Positions 33,456 to 41,806 are shown, counted from the first letter of the stretch. The stretch is 64,000 nt of DNA from PALSA-1004 sp947474275 (GCA_947474275.1 CANJHY010000003.1:1-64000); one strand, 5' to 3'. Program-made: numbers and translations. Notes: a model not told the origin generated them from the sequence alone.

Positions 33456-34898
33456 TTACTCTACGATCTTCAGTGCCTGCCCCGCGGCAGGCTCACCTTG
33501 CGGGTACAGGCCGTTCAACAGGCGCAGGTACGATACCGCATTCTTGCCCAGGGGTGAGGAGCGCGCGAGTTCAGCAAATGTCGCGCCCGGCGGCGCGTTG
33601 ATGACGCGCAGCGTTAGCGGCCGCGCTGAGTTCCGTTCCGTTTCGCTCATGGCGTGAAAGCTTGTAATCGTAGCATTGATCGCCGCCAGCGCCTGCTGCA
33701 TGGCGCCTTCCGTTTTTGCCTGGCCGCCGATCAGGTACGCGCTCTTGCCGAGAAACACGACGGCGGCACGCGTCGGCAGTCCGCGGATACTCGTGGTGGC
33801 GATGGCGGCCGGCAGGCCGTTGATGGTGGTGGAGGTGATTTCGCGCGCGTTGCCGATCTGTTTGCGCAGGATGTCGGCGGGCGCGCCCTGCGCGCGGCCG
33901 GCCAGGCGCATTTCTATCATCACATCGTCGCCGCGGTTGCTGGCCGACACGCTGTCTGGCTTGTTGCTGATGCGCCAGGTGTCGGGAAATTTGAGGACGA
34001 GCCCGAGTTCGCGGTGATAGAAAGTGAAGTTGCGCACGAAGCCCTGGCTTTCGCTGTAGCCGAACGGGACCTTATCGATCATGCGCAGGAATTCTTCCTG
34101 GTTGACGCGCCCGCTGCCAGCCAGCTTGCCGGCTTCGCCCACCACCTCCTGCAGGCGCTGGTCGGCGTCGGGGTGCGAGGCGAATACGCCGTGATAGCTG
34201 CGTGGCTGGCGGCCTTCCGCTTTCGCGACTTCGGCGTCGAACAACTCCTGGTTTTTGAGCACACCGATGACCTTGATCATCGCCTGCGGATCGTAACCGG
34301 TGCGATACAGGTACTCAGCGCCCAGCTTGTCGGCTTCGAGTTCGTGCTCGCGGCCATAGCCCGACAGCAGCACGTTGCCGAGCAGACCGATGGCGGTATC
34401 GCCGGCCTGGTTGCGCAGCGCCGGCACGAAAATACCGACCAGCGTGGCGCCCACACCGGCGGCGGTCGCGGCACTCATCTGCTGCACGCCGTGGCGCGCG
34501 GTTACGTGTCCGGTTTCGTGCCCAAGCACGGCAGCAAGCTCGGCTTCCGAGTTGAGATAAGCGAGGATGCCGCGCGTGACGTAGATATAGCCGCCGGGCA
34601 GCGCGAACGCGTTGATCTCCGGCGAATCGACCACCACGTAGGTATATTGCAGTTGCGGGCGATGGCTCGCCTTGCCCAGCCGCTGGCCGACTTCGTTCAC
34701 GTACTGCTGCAGCGCCTTGTTGTCGTAGACGCCGTACTCCTGGCGCACTTTGACGTCTTCCTGGCGGCCGGTCTGGACTTCCTGCGTTTCCGACATGGTC
34801 ACGAAATTGGCGCGCCCGGACACGGGGTTTTGCGCGCAGTTGGTGAGCGCGAGTGCCAGCGGCAGCGCGGTCCATGCGGCAAGCATTCTCGATTTCAT
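33456..34898 (-). CDS. M48 family periplasmic metalloprotease lipoprotein (BepA/LoiP-like)
   Basis: 480 residues. The N-terminus is a lipoprotein signal with a lipobox ending at Cys21 (LALTNC). The M48 domain (about 30-260) has HETGHVTARHG with the third ligand in ELEADKLGAEY. The C-terminal part (about 275-480) ends with RVINAPPGATFAELARSS, a segment typical of this family. Related E. coli proteins BepA and LoiP handle outer membrane protein quality control. The gene stops 3 bases before the Kdo hydroxylase start, so they are probably cotranscribed. Confidence 0.88.
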   Translation of the reverse strand: MKSRMLAAWTALPLALALTNCAQNPVSGRANFVTMSETQEVQTGRQEDVKVRQEYGVYDNKALQQYVNEVGQRLGKASHRPQLQYTYVVVDSPEINAFALPGGYIYVTRGILAYLNSEAELAAVLGHETGHVTARHGVQQMSAATAAGVGATLVGIFVPALRNQAGDTAIGLLGNVLLSGYGREHELEADKLGAEYLYRTGYDPQAMIKVIGVLKNQELFDAEVAKAEGRQPRSYHGVFASHPDADQRLQEVVGEAGKLAGSGRVNQEEFLRMIDKVPFGYSESQGFVRNFTFYHRELGLVLKFPDTWRISNKPDSVSASNRGDDVMIEMRLAGRAQGAPADILRKQIGNAREITSTTINGLPAAIATTSIRGLPTRAAVVFLGKSAYLIGGQAKTEGAMQQALAAINATITSFHAMSETERNSARPLTLRVINAPPGATFAELARSSPLGKNAVSYLRLLNGLYPQGEPAAGQALKIVE

Positions 34899-34961
34899 GG
34901 GTGCGATTTTAACGGTTGAGTCGGCAAAGGACTACCCGTGCGCCCGATTCGGGTGCGCAGC

Positions 34962-34976
34962 GCACTAATAACGTGC
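34962..34976. promoter_or_regulatory. Candidate NtrC binding site
   Basis: GCAC at 34962-34965 and GTGC at 34973-34976 with 7 bases between fit the NtrC dyad GCAC-N7-GTGC. It lies about 125 bases upstream of the sigma-54-like promoter, a normal enhancer distance. The match is short and needs testing. Confidence 0.4.
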
Positions 34977-35086
34977 GGCGGCGCCTGCAACGGCAGCGGA
35001 ACGGGGGTGTTGCGAACTTCGTCGGTGCGTCGATTCGTCAATAAAAACAGATTGCTGATGAGCTGTTCGCGCACGGTGCGCGGCAC

Positions 35087-35102
35087 TGGTATGCATCCTG
35101 CT
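35087..35102 (+). promoter_or_regulatory. Candidate sigma-54 promoter of the cyanate operon
   Basis: TGGTATG-CATC-CTGCT keeps the essential GG (35088-35089) and GC (35100-35101) with exact 10-base spacing, matching 9 of 12 fixed positions of TGGCACG-N4-TTGCT. The predicted start near 35113 leaves a 25-base leader before the ATG at 35138. Confidence 0.45.
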
Positions 35103-35137
35103 GATAACCGGACGATTCAACTTCAGCGGAGACACCC

Positions 35138-36511
35138 ATGTCCGGTTTCAAGAACCCCTACGATCCGAATATCAAGTTGTCGCGCGGTTGCGGCTGCGGC
35201 CGGCACACCACGCAGGCGGAGCACGACGCGGCGGTTGAAACCGACCAGTTGGCGAGCGGCAGCGAAGCGCTGCTGGCGCGTGTCGTCGAGTCCGCGGTGA
35301 TGCGCGCGCTGTTTCCGCAGGACGAACTGCGCCGGCGTTTCCTGCGCGCGGTCGGCGCCGGCACCGCGCTGTCGGCGATTTCGACGTTTTTCCCGCTCGG
35401 CATGGCGAAGGAAGCTTTCGCGCAGGTGGGCAACCTGGAAAAGCAGTCGGTGAAAATCGGCTTTATCCCGATCACCTGCGCTACGCCCATCATCATGTCG
35501 CTGCCGATGGGTTTTTACGCGCGCCAGGGCCTCAACGTCGACGTGGTGAAAACCGCCGGCTGGGCGGTGATCCGCGACAAGACGCTCAACAAGGAATACG
35601 ACGCCGCGCACATGCTGTCGCCGATGCCGCTGGCGATCTCCCTGGGCGCCGGCTCCAACCCGATTCCGTATACCGTGCCGGCGATCGAGAACATCAACGG
35701 CCAGGCCATCACGCTGTCGGTCAAGCACAAGGACAAGCGCGATCCCAAGCAGTGGAAAGGCTTCAAGTTCGCGGTGCCTTTCGACTACTCGATGCACAAT
35801 TACCTGCTGCGCTATTACCTCGCCGAGCACGGCCTCGATCCGGACAAGGACGTGCAAATCCGCTCGGTGCCGCCGCCCGAGATGGTGGCGAACCTGCGCG
35901 CCGACAACATCGACGGCTTTCTCGCGCCCGATCCGGTTAACCAGCGCGCGGTTTTTGATGGCGTCGGTTTTATCCACCTGCTGACCAAGGAGCTGTGGGA
36001 AGGCCACCCGTGCTGTGCGTTCGCCGCTAGCAAGGAATTCATCACCAAGGCGCCCAATACCTATCGTGCCCTGTTAAGGGCCATCGTGGACGCCACCGCG
36101 TATGCGGCGAAACCCGAGAACCGCAAGCAGATCGCGGAAGCCATCGCGCCGGTGAATTTCCTCAATCAGCCGGTGACGGTGCTCGAGCAGGTGCTGACCG
36201 GCAATTACGCCGACGGGCTCGGCAACATCATCAAGGTGCCGAATCGCATCGACTTCGATCCTTTCCCGTGGCATTCGTTTGCGATCTGGATCATGACGCA
36301 GATGAAGCGCTGGGGCCAGGTCAAGGGTGATATCGACTATGCGAAGGTGGCGCGCGAAGTGTTTCTCGCCACCGATGCCGCGAAAATCATGAAGGAGGCC
36401 GGCATGAAGGTGCCGTCGTCGGCGACCAAGAAGTTCTCGGTGATGGGTAAGGAGTTCGACTCCGCCAAGCCCGACGCTTATCTCGCGAGCTTCGCGATCA
36501 AGAGGACGTAG
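35138..36511 (+). CDS. CmpA/NrtA-family ABC transporter substrate-binding protein (cyanate/nitrate type)
   Basis: 457 residues. An unusual N-terminal extension of about 60 residues with a Cys/His-rich patch (RGCGCGRH, residues 16-23) precedes a Tat-type signal (RRRFLR at 65-70, cleavage after AFAQ near 96). The NrtA/CmpA binding domain follows (IGFIPITCATPIIMSLPMGF). It delivers an anion to the permease at 36516. Because cyanase is in the same operon, cyanate is the likely ligand, although the family also binds nitrate, nitrite and bicarbonate. Confidence 0.88.
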   Translation: MSGFKNPYDPNIKLSRGCGCGRHTTQAEHDAAVETDQLASGSEALLARVVESAVMRALFPQDELRRRFLRAVGAGTALSAISTFFPLGMAKEAFAQVGNLEKQSVKIGFIPITCATPIIMSLPMGFYARQGLNVDVVKTAGWAVIRDKTLNKEYDAAHMLSPMPLAISLGAGSNPIPYTVPAIENINGQAITLSVKHKDKRDPKQWKGFKFAVPFDYSMHNYLLRYYLAEHGLDPDKDVQIRSVPPPEMVANLRADNIDGFLAPDPVNQRAVFDGVGFIHLLTKELWEGHPCCAFAASKEFITKAPNTYRALLRAIVDATAYAAKPENRKQIAEAIAPVNFLNQPVTVLEQVLTGNYADGLGNIIKVPNRIDFDPFPWHSFAIWIMTQMKRWGQVKGDIDYAKVAREVFLATDAAKIMKEAGMKVPSSATKKFSVMGKEFDSAKPDAYLASFAIKRT

Positions 36512-36515
36512 GGCA

Positions 36516-37361
36516 ATGCCGCGTTCCGACCGCCTTGGGGCGGCCTTGTTGTCCCTCCTGATGTTCGCGTTGTTCATCGCGATCTGGCATGGCGCGACCA
36601 TGCCAAGCAGCAGCGGCGGCCAGGCGGCTGATTCGGAATACGCGAAGATGCTGGGCTCGGCTGCCGCGAGCGGGCAGAAATCCGCGATGCCTACCCCCAA
36701 GGACGTGGCGCTCAAGTTGTGGGCGCACGCCAGGGACCCGTTCTACGTGCGCGGCACCAACGACCAGGGCATAGGCATCCAGATTGCATATTCGATAGGA
36801 CGCGTGCTGCTCGGCTTTGGTCTCGCCGCGCTCGTCGCCATCCCGCTGGGCTTTTTGATCGGCATGTCGCCTTTGCTCTATCGCGCGTTCGATCCTTTCA
36901 TCCAGGTGCTGAAACCGATTTCGCCGCTGGCCTGGATGCCGCTTGCGCTGTATACGATCAAGGACAGCGCGACCTCGTCGATATTCGTGATTTTCATCTG
37001 CTCGCTGTGGCCCATGCTGATCAATACCGCATTCGGCGTGTCAGCCGTGCGGCGCGAGTGGCTGAACGTCGCGCGTACGCTTGAAGTGTCGCCCATGCGC
37101 AAGGCGTTCCTGGTGGTGTTGCCGGCGGCAGCGCCCACCATCATGACCGGCATGCGCATTTCGGTCGGCATCGCCTGGCTGGTGATCGTGGCCGCGGAAA
37201 TGCTGGTCGGCGGCACCGGCATCGGCTACTTCGTGTGGAACGAGTGGAACAACCTGTCGATCAGCAACATCCTGTGCGCGATCCTGCTGATCGGCCTGGT
37301 CGGCATGGTGCTCGACCAGCTCCTTGCACGCCTGGCGCGCGCCGTCACCTATCCTGAGTAA
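36516..37361 (+). CDS. ABC transporter permease, NrtB-like
   Basis: 281 residues with about six membrane segments and the cytoplasmic EAA-type coupling loop (EWLNVARTLEVSPMRKAFLV, then LPAAAPTIMTG). The periplasmic segment between the first two helices (about 30-85) is longer than in taurine-type permeases and typical of NrtB. It forms the membrane channel of the cyanate-type importer. The ATG at 36516 comes 4 bases after the stop of the binding protein gene, so the genes are cotranscribed. Confidence 0.9.
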   Translation: MPRSDRLGAALLSLLMFALFIAIWHGATMPSSSGGQAADSEYAKMLGSAAASGQKSAMPTPKDVALKLWAHARDPFYVRGTNDQGIGIQIAYSIGRVLLGFGLAALVAIPLGFLIGMSPLLYRAFDPFIQVLKPISPLAWMPLALYTIKDSATSSIFVIFICSLWPMLINTAFGVSAVRREWLNVARTLEVSPMRKAFLVVLPAAAPTIMTGMRISVGIAWLVIVAAEMLVGGTGIGYFVWNEWNNLSISNILCAILLIGLVGMVLDQLLARLARAVTYPE

Positions 37362-37371
37362 GGCTTAGAGC

Positions 37372-38298
37372 GTGGAATTCCTCAGGGTCGAAGGTCTGAA
37401 AAAATCGTTTGTGCCGCCGCGCGGCGGCGCGCCGTTCGTGGTGTTCGACGAAGTCAATTTCTCGATCGACAAAGGCGAGTTCGTCTGCATCGTCGGCCAT
37501 TCGGGCTGCGGCAAGTCGACCATACTCAATATCCTCGCCGGGCTCGACGAAGCGAGCGCCGGTGTCGTGATCATGGCCGGCCGCGAGGTGGCGGGCCCGA
37601 GTCTGGATCGCGGCGTGGTGTTCCAGGGCCATGCCCTGATGCCGTGGCTGTCCGCCAAAAAGAACGTCGAGTTTGCGGTGAAGTCGCGCTGGCGCGACGC
37701 CGACCGCGCGAAAATAGACGAAATCTGCCAGCGCTATCTCGACATGGTCGGTCTGACGGGTTCCGAAGACAAAAAGCCGGCTGAACTCTCGGGCGGCATG
37801 AAGCAAAGGGTCGGCATTGCACGCGCGTTTGCGATCGCGCCCAAGATGCTATTGCTGGACGAGCCGTTCGGCGCGCTCGACGCGCTGACGCGCGGCGTCA
37901 TCCAGGACGAGCTGCTGAAAATCTGCGCAGCCACCCACCAGACCGTGTTCATGATCACGCACGACGTCGACGAAGCGATCCTGCTTGCCGACAAAATCAT
38001 GCTGATGTCGAATGGCCCGAACGCGCGCATCGCCGAAATCGTCGTCAACACGCTGCCGCGAGACCGCAGCCGCAACACCATACACAAAGATCCGCAGTAC
38101 TACCCGATACGCAATCATCTGGTCGACTTTCTGGTCAGCCGCTCGAAAGAATTCACCGAGCAGCCGCCGGCGAATTTCGACCCGCGTCATCCGCCGCAGG
38201 TGACGCCGGGTCTGCCGCCCGCTGCGCCGGCAAATCCCCTGTCGTTGGTGCAACCGCACGGTGCGCCGTCGCCCGTTCTGGCCGGCAGCAAAAACTGA
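37372..38298 (+). CDS. ABC transporter ATP-binding protein, NrtD-like
   Basis: 308 residues. Walker A GHSGCGKST (42-50), the Q-loop in VVFQGHALMPW, signature LSGGMKQR near 139-146, Walker B LLLDEPFGALD and the switch His in MITHDVDEA are all intact. A C-terminal tail of about 60 residues, rich in Pro, follows the ATPase domain. The start is GTG at 37372, 10 bases after the permease stop. It powers the importer encoded by the two preceding genes. Confidence 0.92.
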   Translation: MEFLRVEGLKKSFVPPRGGAPFVVFDEVNFSIDKGEFVCIVGHSGCGKSTILNILAGLDEASAGVVIMAGREVAGPSLDRGVVFQGHALMPWLSAKKNVEFAVKSRWRDADRAKIDEICQRYLDMVGLTGSEDKKPAELSGGMKQRVGIARAFAIAPKMLLLDEPFGALDALTRGVIQDELLKICAATHQTVFMITHDVDEAILLADKIMLMSNGPNARIAEIVVNTLPRDRSRNTIHKDPQYYPIRNHLVDFLVSRSKEFTEQPPANFDPRHPPQVTPGLPPAAPANPLSLVQPHGAPSPVLAGSKN

Positions 38299-38328
38299 AT
38301 CAGATCACTTTTAAAAGGAGAGAGAAGC

Positions 38329-38781
38329 ATGAGCATAACGAACCGCACGCAAGTTACCGAACTGATAGTCATGACGAGGATCAAAAAGGGTCTGTCATGG
38401 GCCAAAATCGCCAAAGCCGTTGGCCAGAGCAAGGAATGGACGACCGCCGCGCTGCTGGGCCAGATGCAAATGACCAAACAGCAGGCCAAGGCTGCCGGCA
38501 AATTGCTCGACTTGCCTGCGGACGCAGTGCTGCTGCTGCAGCAGGTGCCGTACAAAGGCTCGCTGCCGACCGCCGTGCCGACCGACCCGCTGATCTACCG
38601 GTTCTACGAACTGGTGAGCGTCTACGGCACGACGTTCAAGGAACTGATACATGAAGAATTCGGCGACGGCATCATGAGCGCGATCGACTTCAAGATGGAC
38701 ATGACGCGCGAGGCCGACCCCAAGGGCGACCGCGTCAAGATCGTGATGAGCGGCAAATACCTCGCGTACAAGACTTATTAG
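38329..38781 (+). CDS. cynS: Cyanase (cyanate hydratase)
   Basis: 150 residues. The catalytic triad of the E. coli enzyme (Arg96, Glu99, Ser122) is matched by Arg91, Glu94 and Ser117 in IYRFYELV and GIMSAIDF, with the same spacing. The N-terminal helical domain and C-terminal dimer segment (IVMSGKYLAYK) are complete. It converts cyanate and bicarbonate to ammonia and two CO2, detoxifying cyanate and supplying nitrogen. It ends the transporter operon, 30 bases after the ATPase gene with AAAAGGAGAG ahead of the ATG. Its TAG stop lies within the terminal repeat of the element that follows. Confidence 0.97.
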   Translation: MSITNRTQVTELIVMTRIKKGLSWAKIAKAVGQSKEWTTAALLGQMQMTKQQAKAAGKLLDLPADAVLLLQQVPYKGSLPTAVPTDPLIYRFYELVSVYGTTFKELIHEEFGDGIMSAIDFKMDMTREADPKGDRVKIVMSGKYLAYKTY

Positions 38782-38933
38782 AACCCACCTCCATAACGCA
38801 ACTCGGACAAGCAACCGTCGATAGACGCCGATTAACGCCGATATAATTTCAGACCTGACCCGGACGATGCCTAAATCCCTTTAGGCTATCTGCGTTCATC
38901 CGCGGTTCCAAGTTGATTTGGAGGTGGTTTCTA
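38779..38933 (-). repeat. 155-bp inverted-repeat element abutting cynS (copy B)
   Basis: Terminal inverted repeats of 15 bases, 38779-38793 and 38919-38933, match at 14 positions and both end in TA, compatible with a TA target duplication. Inside are inverted arms with the CGCCGATTAACGCCGATAT and ATCTGCGTTCATCCGCGGTT periodic units. The reverse complement follows the block order of the element at 27080-27240. No coding capacity. The cynS stop codon is part of the left terminal repeat. Confidence 0.75.
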
Positions 38934-38997
38934 GCTGCTTGAAGCGGACGTTTTAGCACGGCTTAAATATCGTTGTTCAACCTGACAGGGAGCCAAT

Positions 38998-40113
38998 ATG
39001 AAAGTCACGCGTAGAAAATTCATGACCGCTGCGGGCGGTGTTGCTGCTGCGACCATCGCCGCGCCGGCGATCGCGCAATCCGTGCCCGAGGTGCGCTGGC
39101 GCTGCGCGTCGAGCTTTCCGAAAAGCCTCGACACCATCTATGGCGGCGGCGAAGTCATCGCCAAGCGCGTGGCCGCGATCACCGGCGGCAAGTTCCAGAT
39201 CCGCGTGTTCGGCGCCGGTGAAATCGTGCCGGCGTTCGGCACGGTCGATGCGGTCCAGCAGGGCACGGTCGAATGCACGCACACCGCGGGCTATTACTTC
39301 GTTGGCAAGAACAAGGCGTTTGCGTTCGACACGACAGTGCCGTTCGGCATGAACCAGCGCCAGCAGAACGCGTGGATCTACTGGGGCGGCGGACTGCAGT
39401 TGATGCGCGACTTCCTGAAAGACTACAACATCATTTCCTTTCCGGCCGGCAACACCGGCACGCAGATGGGCGGCTGGTTCCGCAAGGAAGTGAAGACCGT
39501 CGCCGACCTGAAGGGCGTCAAAATGCGCATAGCGGGTCTCGGCGGCGAGGTGATGGCGCGGCTGGGCGCGGTGCCGCAGCAGATCGCGGGCGGCGATATT
39601 TATCCGGCGCTCGAACGCGGCACCATAGACGCCGCCGAATGGGTGGGGCCGTACGATGACGAGAAGCTCGGTTTCTACAAGATCGCGCCGCATTACTACT
39701 ATCCGGGCTGGTGGGAAGCGTGCTCGATGTACGGGCTCTACGTGAACATCAAGGAATGGGAAAAGCTGCCCAAGGAATACCAGGCCGCGCTCGAGGCCGC
39801 ATGTTACGAGGCCAACACCGACATGATGGCCGAATATGATTTCAAGAATCCGCAGGCACTGCAGCGCCTGGTCAAAAACGGCGTCAAGCTGCACGCCTAC
39901 TCGCCGGAAATCATGAAGGCCGCCTACAAGGTTTCGTTCGAGTTGTACGAAGAAGAGGCGATCAAGAACCCGGCGTGGAAAAAAATCTACGAGCCGTGGA
40001 AGAAATTCCGCGACGAAGAGTTCCTGTGGCACCGCGTCGCCGAGCAGACGCTGGCAACTTTTCTTTACAGCCAGCAGGTGGCCAAAACCGCGGCCGCCGC
40101 AAAAAAGAAATAG
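38998..40113 (+). CDS. TRAP transporter substrate-binding protein (DctP family), orphan
   Basis: 371 residues with a Tat signal (TRRKFM at residues 4-9, cleavage after AIAQ near 27). The DctP fold is recognised from WRCASSFPKSLDTIYGGGE, the ligand Arg region in GVKMRIAGLGGEVM and AEWVGPYDD near residue 220. It resembles TakP-like receptors for 2-oxo acids or other carboxylates. Neither DctQ nor DctM membrane genes occur nearby, so it must work with components encoded elsewhere. A good terminator follows. Confidence 0.9.
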   Translation: MKVTRRKFMTAAGGVAAATIAAPAIAQSVPEVRWRCASSFPKSLDTIYGGGEVIAKRVAAITGGKFQIRVFGAGEIVPAFGTVDAVQQGTVECTHTAGYYFVGKNKAFAFDTTVPFGMNQRQQNAWIYWGGGLQLMRDFLKDYNIISFPAGNTGTQMGGWFRKEVKTVADLKGVKMRIAGLGGEVMARLGAVPQQIAGGDIYPALERGTIDAAEWVGPYDDEKLGFYKIAPHYYYPGWWEACSMYGLYVNIKEWEKLPKEYQAALEAACYEANTDMMAEYDFKNPQALQRLVKNGVKLHAYSPEIMKAAYKVSFELYEEEAIKNPAWKKIYEPWKKFRDEEFLWHRVAEQTLATFLYSQQVAKTAAAAKKK

Positions 40114-40129
40114 CCATAATTTCCCGGAT

Positions 40130-40159
40130 AAATGCCCCGCAGTCGCGGGGCATTTTTTT
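40130..40159 (+). terminator. Intrinsic terminator of the TRAP receptor gene
   Basis: AAATGCCCCGC (40130-40140) pairs perfectly with GCGGGGCATTT (40145-40155) around AGTC, followed by a T run to 40159. Confidence 0.92.
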
Positions 40160-40214
40160 GTGCGGTGTCGCCGAATCCCGGATATCATCGCGGCTTTTCA
40201 GCGGCGGGCTGCGT

Positions 40215-40778
40215 TTGGAAGCTTTTTTGACCTCGACACTGGTGGTTGCGCTCGCCGAAATCGGCGACAAAACGCAACTGCTGTCCTTGTTGCTGGCGGC
40301 GCGCTATAAGCGTCCTCTGCCGATAATTGCAGGCATCCTGGTGGCAACGCTCGCGAACCACTTCGTGGCGGGTGCCCTGGGTGCGTGGGTGAGTTCGCTC
40401 GTGGCGCCCGCAATGCTGCGCTGGATCGTCGGCGTGTCATTATTGGCGATTGCCGCGTGGACGCTGGTGCCGGATAAATTCGACGGCGAAGTAAAAGAGT
40501 CGACGCGGTACGGGCTGTTCGCGCTGACGTGCGTGGTGTTTTTTATTGCGGAGATCGGCGACAAAACGCAGATTGCGACCATCGTGCTTGCCGCCAAGTA
40601 CCAGTCATTGGTGGCGGTCGTGCTGGGCACTACGCTCGGCATGATGATAGCCAACGTGCCGGTAGTGTTTCTCGGCAGCGTTGCCTCGCGGCGTATTCCG
40701 TTCAGATTGGTGCGCACTGTGGCAGCGTTGCTGTTTGCCGTGCTGGGCGTGGCGGCGCTGCTCGGCGTCGGCGCGTGA
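40215..40778 (+). CDS. TMEM165/GDT1 family divalent cation transporter
   Basis: 187 residues with six predicted membrane helices in two repeated halves. Each half has the signature EIGDKTQ (near residues 15-21 and 114-120), which is diagnostic of the UPF0016/GDT1 family. Characterised members move Mn2+ or Ca2+; bacterial MneA in Vibrio exports Mn2+. It is an inner-membrane protein. No ATG fits; TTG at 40215 gives LEAFLTSTLVVALAEIGDK, the usual N-terminus, with a G-rich sequence upstream. Confidence 0.88.
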   Translation: MEAFLTSTLVVALAEIGDKTQLLSLLLAARYKRPLPIIAGILVATLANHFVAGALGAWVSSLVAPAMLRWIVGVSLLAIAAWTLVPDKFDGEVKESTRYGLFALTCVVFFIAEIGDKTQIATIVLAAKYQSLVAVVLGTTLGMMIANVPVVFLGSVASRRIPFRLVRTVAALLFAVLGVAALLGVGA

Positions 40779-40798
40779 ATCCCCGGTCAAAAACAATT

Positions 40799-40946
40799 CA
40801 CCGCTAAGGACGCGAAGGAAGAGCAATAAGCAAAAGGGCCAAGAATTTAGCGCAATAGATTCAGGATCCACGACGGTCGGGAAATTTCCCCACTTTTAAA
40901 TTGTTTCTCGTCGGGTGCCTTTGCGTCCTTCGCGTCCTTTGCGGTT
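40799..40946. repeat. Inverted-arm repeat element, CGCAAAGG type (copy 2)
   Basis: The left arm ACCGCTAAGGACGCGAAGG (about 40800-40818) faces a right arm CCTTTGCGTCCTTCGCG, then TCCTTTGCGGT (40919-40946). About 100 non-coding bases lie between. The design matches 22875-23063, although the middle sequences differ. It separates the GDT1 gene from the rpmE terminator. Confidence 0.6.
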
Positions 40947-40966
40947 CAAGATTCAGATTCAAAAAT

Positions 40967-40994
40967 AAAAAAAGCAGCCGCAGCTGCTTTTTTT
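40967..40994 (-). terminator. Bidirectional intrinsic terminator downstream of rpmE
   Basis: AAAAAAAGCAGC (40967-40978) pairs with GCTGCTTTTTTT (40983-40994) around CGCA. T runs are present on both strands, so it can end rpmE on the minus strand and transcription from the GDT1 gene on the plus strand. Confidence 0.9.
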
Positions 40995-41012
40995 AATTGA
41001 CGTGAAAACCGC

Positions 41013-41249
41013 TTACGCAGTGGTTGCTGACTTGCCTTTGGAAGTCGGCTTGTGCGCGTATTTCTGCTTGAATTTCTCGACGCGTCCCGCGGTATCGACG
41101 ATCTTCTGCTTGCCAGTGTAGAACGGATGGCATTCCGCACAGACTTCGATATGCAGGTCCTTGGCCATGGTCGAGCGCGTTTTGAACGAGCTGCCGCAAC
41201 TGCAGATAACGCTTATCTCTTTGTATTCAGGATGAATTTTTTCTTTCAT
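41013..41249 (-). CDS. rpmE: Ribosomal protein bL31 (zinc-binding type)
   Basis: 78 residues from the ATG at 41247-41249 (MKEKIHPEYKEISVICSC). The zinc-binding Cys residues occur as CSCG and CAECHPFYTGKQ, so this is the C+ form. A basic C-terminal tail (HKPTSKGKSATTA) follows. It is a 50S subunit protein. AAGGAGCACTCCG precedes the start. It lies downstream of rho on the same strand, a frequent neighbour pair in proteobacteria, and a strong terminator follows it. Confidence 0.95.
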   Translation of the reverse strand: MKEKIHPEYKEISVICSCGSSFKTRSTMAKDLHIEVCAECHPFYTGKQKIVDTAGRVEKFKQKYAHKPTSKGKSATTA

Positions 41250-41326
41250 CGGAGTGCTCCTTGTGTCGCGTGTTAGGCGCGAAAGGCGCGGATTATCCGC
41301 TAAATAGCGGGGTGTGGCAAGCCGCG

Positions 41327-41806
41327 TTATAAACCGGGTATGCCGGTCCGCGACTGGCCGGGCCGCCAGGTTTCGAGCAGGGTGCAACATTGCGTAATGA
41401 CCCGCTTGGCGGCGTCCGCCGGCACGCTGCGGAAAATCGTGGTGTGGTCTGATTCCGATTCGCCGAGCACCTGCATTTCGACGAAGTAAACACCTTCTTC
41501 CCGGGTGTCGACGTCGATGCGCCCCATGTCATTGCCGGCGACGCCGATGCGGTTGCGCCCGGGACGTACCGCCACCCGGAAGTAGGTGCGAGGCACCGTT
41601 TGCCCCACCAGCCGGTCGTTGATCCAGATGGTAGCAACGCCGCCGCGCTGGTCGCCGCGGTAGAGGTAAATGATCGCGCCTCGTAGCGCCGGGTCGAAGC
41701 GCTTGGCGTCCGCGTCTTTCTCGGGTGACGCTTCGGGCGTGGCTGCGCAGCCGCCCAGCAAGGCCAGCAGCAGGAGCAGCGACAGGGATTTCAGGAAGCC
41801 TAGCAT
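41327..41806 (-). CDS. DUF2846-type lipoprotein
   Basis: 159 residues. The signal peptide ends in the lipobox LLGGC (Cys20), so it is a lipoprotein. The domain from about residue 40 (GAIIYLYRGDQRGG, IWINDRLVGQTVPRTYFRV) resembles DUF2846, small lipoproteins with a beta-sandwich of unknown function. It lies between rho and rpmE on the same strand but has its own spacing from both. Confidence 0.78.
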   Translation of the reverse strand: MLGFLKSLSLLLLLALLGGCAATPEASPEKDADAKRFDPALRGAIIYLYRGDQRGGVATIWINDRLVGQTVPRTYFRVAVRPGRNRIGVAGNDMGRIDVDTREEGVYFVEMQVLGESESDHTTIFRSVPADAAKRVITQCCTLLETWRPGQSRTGIPGL

